The position numbers were made by a program, and so were the translations under genes. From Streptomyces sp. VRA16 Mangrove soil (lineage in GTDB: Bacteria; Actinomycetota; Actinomycetes; Streptomycetales; Streptomycetaceae): 64,000 nucleotides of DNA. The DNA lies in contig NZ_JAFVLN010000027.1 of the NCBI RefSeq assembly GCF_017377775.1, forward strand, positions 1 through 64,000. The letters run 5' to 3'. Position 1 is the first letter of the stretch; every line of letters starts with the position of its first letter. Below, in pieces: positions 36,559 to 43,413 of this stretch. A model generated the notes under the pieces. It was not told where the DNA came from, did not search any database, and worked only from the letters and a program-made list of their open reading frames with translations.

Positions 36559-37311
36559 ATGCCGGCAGGGAATCTGATCCAGTACGCCCACGACCGCGGC
36601 ATCACCACCCTCACCCTGGACTCGCCCGCCAACCGCAACGCCCTCTCCCGCGCCCTCGTCGGCGAGCTCACCGAGCGGCTGCGGCGCGCGGACAAGGACA
36701 GCGAGGTACGGGCCGTCGTCCTCGGCCACACCGGCACCACCTTCTGCGCGGGCGCCGACCTGCGCGACCCGCCGGACCCGGACGCGCTCGTCGGACTGCT
36801 CCGGCAGATCGTCGAGCTGGGCAAGCCGGTGGTCGCCCGCGTCGACGGGCACGTACGGGCGGGCGGCCTCGGCCTGGTCGGCGCCTGCGACATCGCGGCG
36901 GCCTCGGCCACCTCGTCGTTCGCGTTCACCGAAGTGCGCATCGGGGTCGCGCCCGCCGTCATCTCGATGCCGCTGCTGCCGCGCGTGGACCCGCGCGCGG
37001 TCGCCCGCTACTACCTGACGGGGGAGCGGTTCGACGCGGCCGAGGCGGCCAGGACCGGCCTGGTGACCGTGGCGGGTCCGCAAGGGCGGGCCGTGGACGA
37101 CGTACTCGCACCGGTCCTCGACGGGCTGCGCAGGTCGTCGCCGCAGGCCCTGGCCGAGACGAAGAAGCTGCTCACGGTTAAAGTCCTGCAAGCCTTCGAC
37201 CGGGACGCGCCGGCGCTGACGGCGCTGTCGGAGCGGCTGTTCGGCTCCTCCCAGGCCCACGAGGGCATGACGGCCTTTCTCGAACGACGGGACCCCGCAT
37301 GGGTGTTGTGA
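36559..37311 (+). CDS. Enoyl-CoA hydratase/isomerase family protein
   Basis: This 250-residue crotonase-fold protein starts 3 bp after the ligase stop. Oxyanion-hole residues lie in CAGADLRDPP and AGGLGLVGACDIAAA. The first catalytic Glu position, usually in the GG-x-x-ELA helix, is not Glu here, while the second (FTEVRIGVAPAV) is kept. It may therefore hydrate poorly or catalyse a different crotonase reaction, as in several AtuE/LiuC-like proteins. The C-terminal ~13 bases overlap the TetR gene start. Confidence 0.9.
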   Translation: MPAGNLIQYAHDRGITTLTLDSPANRNALSRALVGELTERLRRADKDSEVRAVVLGHTGTTFCAGADLRDPPDPDALVGLLRQIVELGKPVVARVDGHVRAGGLGLVGACDIAAASATSSFAFTEVRIGVAPAVISMPLLPRVDPRAVARYYLTGERFDAAEAARTGLVTVAGPQGRAVDDVLAPVLDGLRRSSPQALAETKKLLTVKVLQAFDRDAPALTALSERLFGSSQAHEGMTAFLERRDPAWVL

Positions 37312-37886
37312 CGCTGCCCAAACAGGACCGCTCGCGCGCGACGCGGCGCAAACTCCTGGCATCGGCGGTGGCCTGCCTCGCCGAACGCGGCTGGTCCGGC
37401 TCCACGGTCTCCGTCGTCGCCGAGCACGCCGGAGTCTCCCGCGGCGCGGCCCAGCACCACTTCCCGACCCGCGAGGACCTGTTCACGGCGGCCGTCGAGT
37501 ACGTCGCCGAGGAGCGCTCCGAGGCGTTGCGCGCCCTGCGCCCGCAGGGCCGCGCGGAGGCCGTCGCGGCCCTCGTCGACCTGTACACGGGGCCGTTGTT
37601 CCGCGCGGCGCTGCATCTGTGGGTGGCCGCCTCCCACGAGCCCCAGCTCGGCGAGCGCGTCACCGAACTGGAGTCCCGCGTGGGCCGCGAGACCCACCGC
37701 ATCGCGGTGGAGCTCCTCGACGCGGACGAGACCGTTCCGGGGGTGCGGGAGACCGTGCAGGGGCTGCTGGACATGGCGCGGGGCCTGGGGCTCGCCAATC
37801 TGCTGACGGACGACGGGGCGCGGCGGGGGCGGGTCGTGGAGGAGTGGGCCGGGATCGTGGACCGGGTCCTGGGGCACGCGCCGTAG
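37299..37886 (+). CDS. TetR family regulator of the carboxylase operon
   Basis: This 195-residue TetR repressor starts at the ATG at 37299, 13 bases inside the hydratase gene, which implies translational coupling. The N-terminal helix-turn-helix is RATRRKLLASAVACLAERGW, STVSVVAEHAGVSRGAAQHHF, TREDLFTAAVEYVAEE. The C-terminal ligand domain is unassigned. As the last gene of the operon it is expected to respond to the acyl-CoA pathway intermediate and bind the palindrome at 27692-27703. A large cruciform-like inverted repeat follows as terminator. Confidence 0.9.
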   Translation: MGVVTLPKQDRSRATRRKLLASAVACLAERGWSGSTVSVVAEHAGVSRGAAQHHFPTREDLFTAAVEYVAEERSEALRALRPQGRAEAVAALVDLYTGPLFRAALHLWVAASHEPQLGERVTELESRVGRETHRIAVELLDADETVPGVRETVQGLLDMARGLGLANLLTDDGARRGRVVEEWAGIVDRVLGHAP

Positions 37887-37918
37887 CTTCGAGGGGGTGC
37901 GTTGCCAGATGCGGGCCG

Positions 37919-38017
37919 GTGGGGCTTCTCGCGCAGTTCCCCGCGCCTTCATCGATGAGATGCCGCACCGAAGGTGCGCATCTCAGGGGCGCGGGGAACT
38001 GCGCGATCAGCCCCCAC
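37919..38017. repeat. Dispersed element copy B: full inverted pair, bidirectional terminator
   Basis: TCGCGCAGTTCCCCGCGCC (37929-37947) pairs perfectly over 19 bp with 37988-38006. Outer bases GTGGGGCT/AGCCCCCAC extend it, and an inner hairpin GAGATG...CATCTC with CGCACC/GGTGCG fills the middle. The whole ~99-bp cruciform sits between the convergent TetR and citrate-synthase-like genes. Confidence 0.8.
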
Positions 38018-38052
38018 GCACCCGCACTCGCGAACCGGTGGAAGGGGCCGAG

Positions 38053-39153
38053 CTACTGGGCGATGTCCGCGTACCCCTTGATCTCCTGCGGCGGCCGCGT
38101 CGCGGGCCCCACATAGCGGGCCGAGGGACGGACCAGGCGTCCCGTGCGCTTCTGCTCAAGAATGTGCGCCGACCACCCCGCCGTACGGGCACAGGTGAAC
38201 ATCGACGTGAACATGTGCGCCGGCACCTCGGCGAAGTCGAGCACGATCGCCGCCCAGAACTCCACGTTGGTGGCGAGGACCCGGTCGGGCCGGCGCGCGT
38301 GCAGCTCGGCGAGCGCCGCCTTCTCCAGTGCCTCGGCGACCTCGAACCGCGGCGCCCCCAGCTCCCGCGCCGTACGCCGCAGCACGCGCGCCCGCGGGTC
38401 CTCGGCCCGGTACACCCGGTGCCCGAACCCCATCAGGCGCTCACCCTTGTCGAGCGCCTTGCGGACGTACGCCTCCGCGTCCCCGGTCCGCTCGATCTCC
38501 TCGATCATGCCGAGGACCCGCGACGGGGCACCGCCGTGCAGCGGCCCGGACATGGCACCCACGGCCCCCGACAGCGCGGCGGCGACATCGGCCCCGGTGG
38601 AGGCGATGACGCGGGCGGTGAAGGTGGACGCGTTCATGCCGTGCTCGGCGGCCGAGGTCCAGTACGCGTCGACGGCCGCGACGTGCTTCGGGTCAGGCTC
38701 ACCGCGCCAGCGCTTCATGAACCGCTCGACGACCGACCCGGCCTTGTCGATCTCGCTCTGCGGCACCATCGGGAGCCCCTGCCCGCGCGCCGACTGGGCG
38801 ACGTACGACAGGGCCATGACGGCGGCCCGCGCCAGATCGTCGCGGGCCTGCTTCTCGTCGATGTCGAGCAGCGGTTTCAGGCCCCACACGGGCGCCAGCA
38901 TGGCCAGCGCGGACTGCACGTCGACCCGGATGTCACCGGAGTGGACGGGGATGGGGAACGGCTCGGCCGGCGGCAGCCCGGGGTTGAAGGCGCCGTCGAC
39001 CAGCAGCCCCCACACGTTCCCGAACGAGACATGGCCGACCAGATCCTCGATGTCGACGCCCCGGTACCGCAGGGCGCCACCTTCCTTGTCCGGTTCGGCG
39101 ATCTCCGTCTCGAACGCGACGACTCCTTCGAGACCAGGTACGAAGTCGGACAT
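38053..39153 (-). CDS. Citrate synthase-like protein
   Basis: This 366-residue type-I-like short citrate synthase (citrate synthase 2 / CitA-like) lacks the N-terminal domain of hexameric enzymes. Catalytic residues are visible: His in AMSGPLHGGAP, His in GFGHRVYRAEDPRAR and Asp in AAIVLDFAEVPAHM. The ATG at 39153 is followed by MSDFVPGLEGVVAFETEIAE and the typical LRYRGVDIEDL. It should condense acetyl-CoA or propionyl-CoA with oxaloacetate. Streptomyces usually have a separate main gltA, so this may be a secondary or methylcitrate-type enzyme. Divergent from pdxH. Confidence 0.92.
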   Translation of the reverse strand: MSDFVPGLEGVVAFETEIAEPDKEGGALRYRGVDIEDLVGHVSFGNVWGLLVDGAFNPGLPPAEPFPIPVHSGDIRVDVQSALAMLAPVWGLKPLLDIDEKQARDDLARAAVMALSYVAQSARGQGLPMVPQSEIDKAGSVVERFMKRWRGEPDPKHVAAVDAYWTSAAEHGMNASTFTARVIASTGADVAAALSGAVGAMSGPLHGGAPSRVLGMIEEIERTGDAEAYVRKALDKGERLMGFGHRVYRAEDPRARVLRRTARELGAPRFEVAEALEKAALAELHARRPDRVLATNVEFWAAIVLDFAEVPAHMFTSMFTCARTAGWSAHILEQKRTGRLVRPSARYVGPATRPPQEIKGYADIAQ

Positions 39154-39280
39154 CAGGCGGCTCCTCTTGATGCGTGGACTGCGGGGCGGGTGGATGCGCG
39201 GTCACTCACGACTCGCGCTCCGGGTCGGTCACACCCGTGATGCCCCGAACGGGATGCGGCTCAACCGTTCCGGCCCTTGG

Positions 39281-39330
39281 AACATAGCCCTCGGTGCCAG
39301 AGTTGGCGAGCCTTGGCGGCACTCAGTGCC
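39281..39330. promoter_or_regulatory. Divergent citrate-synthase-like/pdxH promoter with palindrome
   Basis: GGCACTCAGTGCC (39318-39330) is a perfect 6-bp-arm palindrome. On the minus strand TATGTT (39286-39281) is a good -10 for the citrate-synthase-like gene. It lies in a 227-bp divergent gap. The regulator is unknown. Confidence 0.4.
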
Positions 39331-39380
39331 ATGTTTCACTCCGTGTGCGCCTGTGCCCGACCGTCCGGCAGGATGACGCC

Positions 39381-40043
39381 GTGACCGACACACCCGACCC
39401 CGCCGCCATGCGGGAGCAGTACCGCACGCACGACGGCGGTCTGCTCGAGTCCGACCTCGCCGCACACCCCATGGAGCAGTTCACGCACTGGTTCAAACAG
39501 GCGGCGGCGCCCGGCTCCCCGCTGCCCGAGCCGAACGCCATGGTCGTCTCCACGGCGGACGCCGACGGCCGCCCCAGCTCGCGCACGGTGCTCCTGAAGT
39601 CGTACGGCACCGAGGGCTTCGTCTTCTACACCAACTACGGCTCCCGCAAGGCCCGCGAACTCGCCGTGAACCCGCACATCGCGCTGCTCTTCCCGTGGCA
39701 CGCGATGAGCCGGCAGGTCCTGGTGACGGGAACGGCGGCGCGCACGTCCCGGGAGGAGACCGCGGCCTACTTCCACTCCCGCCCGCACGGCTCCCAGCTC
39801 GGCGCCTGGGCCAGCGCCCAGTCCACGGTGCTCGGCTCACGGGCCGAACTCGATTCCGGGTACGAGGAGTTGCGGCGGCGCTATCCGGTGGGGTCGGCCG
39901 TTCCGGTGCCGGAGCACTGGGGCGGGTTCCGGATCGTCCCGGGGACGGTGGAGTTCTGGCAGGGCCGCGAGAACCGTCTCCATGACCGGCTGCGCTACAC
40001 GCGGGCCGATCCTGGGTGGCGGGTGGAGCGGCTGAGCCCGTGA
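39381..40043 (+). CDS. pdxH: Pyridoxamine 5'-phosphate oxidase
   Basis: This 220-residue FMN enzyme makes pyridoxal 5'-phosphate from PNP or PMP. It starts at a GTG (MTDTPDPAAMREQYRTHDGG). Characteristic runs are EPNAMVVSTADADGRPSSRT, VLLKSYGTEGFVFYTNYGS (FMN/PLP binding), SRKARELAVNPHIALLFPW and the C-terminal FWQGRENRLHDRLRYTR, the PdxH signature with WQ-x-x-x-x-RLH-x-R. Length is normal. No strong Shine-Dalgarno precedes the GTG (GGATGACGCC). It ends 58 bp before repeat element C. Confidence 0.96.
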   Translation: MTDTPDPAAMREQYRTHDGGLLESDLAAHPMEQFTHWFKQAAAPGSPLPEPNAMVVSTADADGRPSSRTVLLKSYGTEGFVFYTNYGSRKARELAVNPHIALLFPWHAMSRQVLVTGTAARTSREETAAYFHSRPHGSQLGAWASAQSTVLGSRAELDSGYEELRRRYPVGSAVPVPEHWGGFRIVPGTVEFWQGRENRLHDRLRYTRADPGWRVERLSP

Positions 40044-40100
40044 CGGGCCGCGTCCGCGTCTGCCGGGTGCCGGCCGGATCGCGGGCGCGGCTCCGGTGAG

Positions 40101-40189
40101 GGCTGGCCGCGCAGTTCCCCGCGCCCCTGAAGGCCTGCAGCTCCGCCGCGCCTTCATCCTCCCGGGCGCGGGGAACTGCGCGACCAGCC
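40101..40189. repeat. Dispersed element copy C: inverted pair, bidirectional terminator
   Basis: The 26-base arm at 40101-40126 (GGCTGGCCGCGCAGTTCCCC then GCGCCC) is complementary, with one mismatch, to 40164-40189. The 37-base centre is unrelated to that of copy B. It lies between convergent pdxH and the alpha/beta hydrolase gene. Confidence 0.8.
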
Positions 40190-40244
40190 ACACTCCTCCC
40201 GCACCCGCAGACCGGTCGCAACCCGGCACGCGAACAGGCGCCCC

Positions 40245-41108
40245 CTACAACCCGGCCAGCACTCCGTCCAGGAACGGCGAGATCGCGGCGCGCCACGCCT
40301 CGGGCTGGTCGTAGTGGACGAGATGCCCGGCATCGGCCACCTCCGCGTACTCGCCCCGCGGCAGCACCCGGACCATCTCCTGCGCCTCGGCCCGCCCCAG
40401 CTCCCCGTCCAGGCCCCGCACCACCAGCGCGGGACACCGCACGGCCGCCAGTTCCTCCCAGTGCGCGTCGTAGACCCACGTGGAGCGCGCGGCGAGCATC
40501 TGGCGGCGCGAGAACACCGGCCGCCACCCGTCGTCCGACTCCGTCATCACCTCGGCGTAGAACTCGCCGCGCGCCGGATTGGGCCGCTCCACCCAGGGAT
40601 CGTCCTCCCCGAACCACTTCCGCACGTCCGCCAGCGTCGCGAACGGCAGCGGCCACGCCTTGAACCAGTCCTCCCACTCCCGCTGGGAGGCGGCCCCGAG
40701 CGCCGAGGCCCGCATGTCACAGATGACCAGGCCGCGGACCAGGTCCGGGCGGCGGGCGGCGAGCTGCCATGCGGTGAGGGCGCCCATGGAGTGCCCGATG
40801 AGCACAGCCGGCTCAAGGCCCAGCTGCACCAGGGCCGCCTCCGCGTCGAGGACGTACGCCTCCCGGTCGAAGGGGCCCTGCGGAGGCTTGTCGCTCTGTC
40901 CGTGCCCGCGCTGGTCGAGAGCGACGGCCCGATGCCGCTCGGCCAGCCAGCGCGCCGTGCCGGCCCAATGGGACGCCCGGCCCATCAGGCCGTGCAGTAA
41001 CAGGACTCCGGGACCTCGCCCGGCCTCGCCCGTCTTGGGCGGGTCGGCGAACTCCCAGGCGGCCAGGCGGACCCCGCCCGCTCCGGTCACGTCGATGCGC
41101 CGCGCCAT
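40245..41108 (-). CDS. Alpha/beta hydrolase
   Basis: This 287-residue hydrolase has an oxyanion segment VLLLHGLMGRASHW, conserved DQRGHGQSDKP, nucleophile elbow GHSMGAL, an acid residue in the RGLDGELG region and final His in VADAGHLVHYDQPEAW. The ATG at 41108 is chosen because GAGGGG lies 12 bases upstream; the GTG at 41120 is directly adjacent to that sequence, too close to be used. An internal cap domain (KAWPLPFATLADVRKWFGED) is typical of haloalkane dehalogenase/epoxide-hydrolase-like members. Cytoplasmic. Substrate unknown. Confidence 0.9.
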   Translation of the reverse strand: MARRIDVTGAGGVRLAAWEFADPPKTGEAGRGPGVLLLHGLMGRASHWAGTARWLAERHRAVALDQRGHGQSDKPPQGPFDREAYVLDAEAALVQLGLEPAVLIGHSMGALTAWQLAARRPDLVRGLVICDMRASALGAASQREWEDWFKAWPLPFATLADVRKWFGEDDPWVERPNPARGEFYAEVMTESDDGWRPVFSRRQMLAARSTWVYDAHWEELAAVRCPALVVRGLDGELGRAEAQEMVRVLPRGEYAEVADAGHLVHYDQPEAWRAAISPFLDGVLAGL

Positions 41109-41243
41109 AGGCCCTGGCACCCCCTCGTGGTCGCGCCTGCAGTCGCGTACCCGCGCACGCTATCGAACCTTTTTTCGAAAGCGTGGTGCTCTCCGGCAAC
41201 ACCCCTCGTTCGAGTGACAGCGCTCAAGGAATGACCGGCGCGG

Positions 41244-41372
41244 CCGAGGGGATCTTTCTCTCGGGAGGCGGACCGCTCGGGGAAGACGGTCCGAGGGGAA
41301 TGACCCTGGGAGCTCGGGGCTCCGGGTCAGCACAGGGGAGGACAGGCCCCGGCGCCGCAAGGCGCCGGGGCC
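41244..41372 (+). other. Chain of hairpins in the 565-bp gap between hydrolase and dmdR1, possible structured RNA
   Basis: Four stems follow one another: CCGAG/CTCGG (41244-41264), GGACCG/CGGTCC (41270-41292), TGACCC...GGGTCA enclosing GGAGC/GCTCC (41301-41329), and a 12-bp perfect stem with GCAA tetraloop GGCCCCGGCGCC/GGCGCCGGGGCC (41345-41372) that looks like a terminator. No protein-like ORF is visible. On the minus strand it would be the 3' region of dmdR1. No known riboswitch consensus fits. The gap also holds TTCCGCA/TGCGGAA (41523-41552). Confidence 0.4.
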
Positions 41373-41673
41373 CTCTGCGTCCCGGGTGAGCGTCTCCGTC
41401 GCACCGGGCTTCTCCCGCGTCCCGCAAGCCCGTCGCGCCCCGAACGGCCGGTCCATCCCAGGCCTCCTCCGGTCATATGCCTCACGCGACAGCCTCGCAC
41501 GCACAGCGTGTGAGCGCTGCGATTCCGCACAGTGAATCTTGCTTTCTGCGGAAACGCGCAGCATGCACGGATACCGGTCAACTCTGCGCCGTACCACGGA
41601 AGTTGACGCGCGGCCCGGGAGAGTCCACGTCAGGGGTGCCCCGGCCTCCTGCGGTGTCGAGGAGGTACGCGTC

Positions 41674-42366
41674 TCAGCGCTTGGCGACGAAGACGTGCGA
41701 GGCGATGTCCGCCTCCAGCTCCGCCGCCTCGCCACTGCTGCCCACCAGGACCCCGCCCGGCGACCGCGTCACGCTGACCACCGAACCGGGCTGCACGCCC
41801 GCCCGGCGCAGCGTGTACATCAGCTGCGCGTCCGTCTGGATCGGCTCGCCGATGCGCCGCACGACCACGGTCTTGCCGTCGCCCCCGGTGTCGAGGTCGG
41901 CCAGCGAGACCATCCCCTCGTCCAGGAACGGGTCCGCGCCGTCCTTCTCGCCCAGCTCCTCCAGGCCCGGGATCGGGTTCCCGTACGGCGACTCGGTCGG
42001 GTGGCGCAGCAACTCCAGGACGCGCCGCTCCACCGCCTCGCTCATCACGTGCTCCCAGCGGCAGGCCTCCGCGTGCACCTGCTCCCACTCCAGGCCGATC
42101 ACATCGACCAGCAGGCACTCGGCGAGCCGGTGCTTGCGCATGACGCGGGTGGCGAGCCGCCGCCCCTCGTCGGTCAGCTCCAGGTGCCGGTCGGCGGCGA
42201 CGGCCACCAGGCCGTCCCGCTCCATCCGGGCCACGGTCTGGCTGACCGTCGGGCCGCTCTGGTCGAGCCGCTCGGCGATCCGGGCGCGCATGGGGACCAC
42301 ACCTTCCTCTTCCAGCTCGAGGATGGTGCGGAGGTACATCTCCGTGGTGTCGATCAGTCCGGACAT
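41674..42366 (-). CDS. dmdR1: DtxR/IdeR-type iron-dependent regulator
   Basis: This 230-residue metalloregulator starts MSGLIDTTEMYLRTILELEE. The winged helix RARIAERLDQSGPTVSQTVARMERDGLV, metal-site residues in the dimerisation domain (HRLAECLLVDVIGLEWEQVHAEACRWEHVMSE, with Cys, Glu and His) and the C-terminal SH3-like domain (GSVVSVTRSPGGVLVGSSGE) are all intact. Length and neighbour (SIS gene divergent) match S. coelicolor DmdR1, which represses siderophore and iron-uptake genes when loaded with Fe2+. Two 304-codon antisense frames cover the gene, recalling the adm gene described opposite dmdR1 in S. coelicolor. Confidence 0.93.
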   Translation of the reverse strand: MSGLIDTTEMYLRTILELEEEGVVPMRARIAERLDQSGPTVSQTVARMERDGLVAVAADRHLELTDEGRRLATRVMRKHRLAECLLVDVIGLEWEQVHAEACRWEHVMSEAVERRVLELLRHPTESPYGNPIPGLEELGEKDGADPFLDEGMVSLADLDTGGDGKTVVVRRIGEPIQTDAQLMYTLRRAGVQPGSVVSVTRSPGGVLVGSSGEAAELEADIASHVFVAKR

Positions 42367-42480
42367 ACGTGCCCCTCGTATAGCTGTGTAGCTACGCGGC
42401 AGCCCCGCTGGCTGGCCGCACAGCGCGTGCGCTGGCCCTGGCGTCAATTCTGACGCATACCGCTGACAACCGTGCCGCGC

Positions 42481-42520
42481 CGGGGAAAGCCCGGGGAAAG
42501 CCCGGGAAAAGCCGGGAAAC
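42481..42520. repeat. Short tandem repeat CGGGGAAAGCC x4 in the dmdR1-nagS gap
   Basis: CGGGGAAAGC, CCGGGGAAAG, CCCGGGAAAA and GCCGGGAAAC follow head to tail with a 10-11 bp period, about one helical turn. They lie between the divergent promoters of dmdR1 and the SIS gene. Confidence 0.7.
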
Positions 42521-42547
42521 AGGGGCCCGGCGGCGCTCCGGACCGTA

Positions 42548-42572
42548 TTGACAGAGCACTGGTCCAGACCGC
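42548..42572 (+). promoter_or_regulatory. nagS promoter with DasR-type operator (dre)
   Basis: A perfect -35 TTGACA lies at 42548-42553. It is followed by ACTGGTCCAGACCGC (42558-42572), which matches the DasR-responsive element consensus (ACTGGTCTAGACCACT) at 12 of 15 positions with an intact central dyad TGGTC-CA-GACC. The site lies between -35 and start, ~55 bases before the SIS ATG. No clear -10 hexamer is seen. Confidence 0.6.
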
Positions 42573-42627
42573 ACGGTGATCCGCGACACAGAGCGTCCCG
42601 ACCACCATCATTCAAGGGGCTACGCCG

Positions 42628-43395
42628 ATGAGCGAGAGCAGCAAACTGGCCGCACAGTACCTCGACGCATCGATCGCGCTCCTGGAGCGGATCCGCGACG
42701 AGGAGGCGGAGAACATCCGCGTGGCCGGCACCCTGCTCGCCGACACCGTCGCCGCCGGCGGCCGCCTCTTCGCGTTCGGCGCCGGACACTCCTCGCTCGC
42801 CGCGCAGGACGTCGTCTACCGCGCCGGCAGCCTCGCCCTGATGAACCTGCTCGCCGTCCCCGGCGCCGTCGGCGTCGACGTCATGCCCGCCACCCTCGGC
42901 TCGGCCCTGGAGCGGGTGGACGGGCTCGCCGCGGCGGTCCTGGACTCCAGCCCCGCGAAGGCCGGCGACGCCCTCGTGATCATCTCCCTCTCCGGGCGCA
43001 ACGCGCTGCCCGTCGAGATGGCCATGAACGCCCGCGCCCTGGGCCTCAAGGTCATCGGCGTCACGTCCCTCGCCTACGCCACCGGGCCCGACGCCCCCAG
43101 GTCCCGGCACACCTCGGGCACGTATCTGCGCGACCACTGCGACGTCGTCCTGGACTCCAAGATCGCCGTCGGCGACGCCGAGCTCAGCTACGACGGGGTC
43201 GCGGCGCCCTTCGCCTCCGCCTCCACCGTCACCACCAGCGCCCTGATGCAGTCCACCCTCGCCACCTGCGCCGCCACCCTCGCCGACCGCGGCGTCCAGC
43301 CCCCGCTGCTGCGCTCGGGGAACGTGGACGGCGGCCACGACTGGAACGCCAAGGTCTTCGCCGAGTACCGGGACCGCATCTTCTATCAGCACTGA
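42628..43395 (+). CDS. nagS: SIS-domain phosphosugar protein (SCO4393/NagS-like)
   Basis: This 255-residue SIS-domain protein is of the UPF0309 type. It begins MSESSKLAAQYLDASIALLE with AAGGGG before the ATG. Phosphosugar-binding motifs are AGGRLFAFGAGHSSLAAQDV and ALVIISLSGRNALPVEMAM (the S-x-S-G-R/N loop); GVTSLAYATGP follows. I recall its S. coelicolor orthologue SCO4393 reported as NagS, an enzyme acting on N-acetylglucosamine-6-phosphate and responsible for GlcNAc sensitivity. The DasR-like operator in its promoter fits that aminosugar role. It is divergent from dmdR1 and convergent with the PAS protein gene. Confidence 0.88.
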   Translation: MSESSKLAAQYLDASIALLERIRDEEAENIRVAGTLLADTVAAGGRLFAFGAGHSSLAAQDVVYRAGSLALMNLLAVPGAVGVDVMPATLGSALERVDGLAAAVLDSSPAKAGDALVIISLSGRNALPVEMAMNARALGLKVIGVTSLAYATGPDAPRSRHTSGTYLRDHCDVVLDSKIAVGDAELSYDGVAAPFASASTVTTSALMQSTLATCAATLADRGVQPPLLRSGNVDGGHDWNAKVFAEYRDRIFYQH

Positions 43396-43413
43396 CGCCC
43401 GAGAGCAGGGGAG

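Noticed and set aside
41174..41400. SAM-IV, c-di-AMP or cobalamin riboswitch
   Set aside because: Some words (GAGTGACAGCG, CCGGCAAC) recall SAM-IV, but their order and spacing are wrong; the c-di-AMP and cobalamin consensus blocks are absent.
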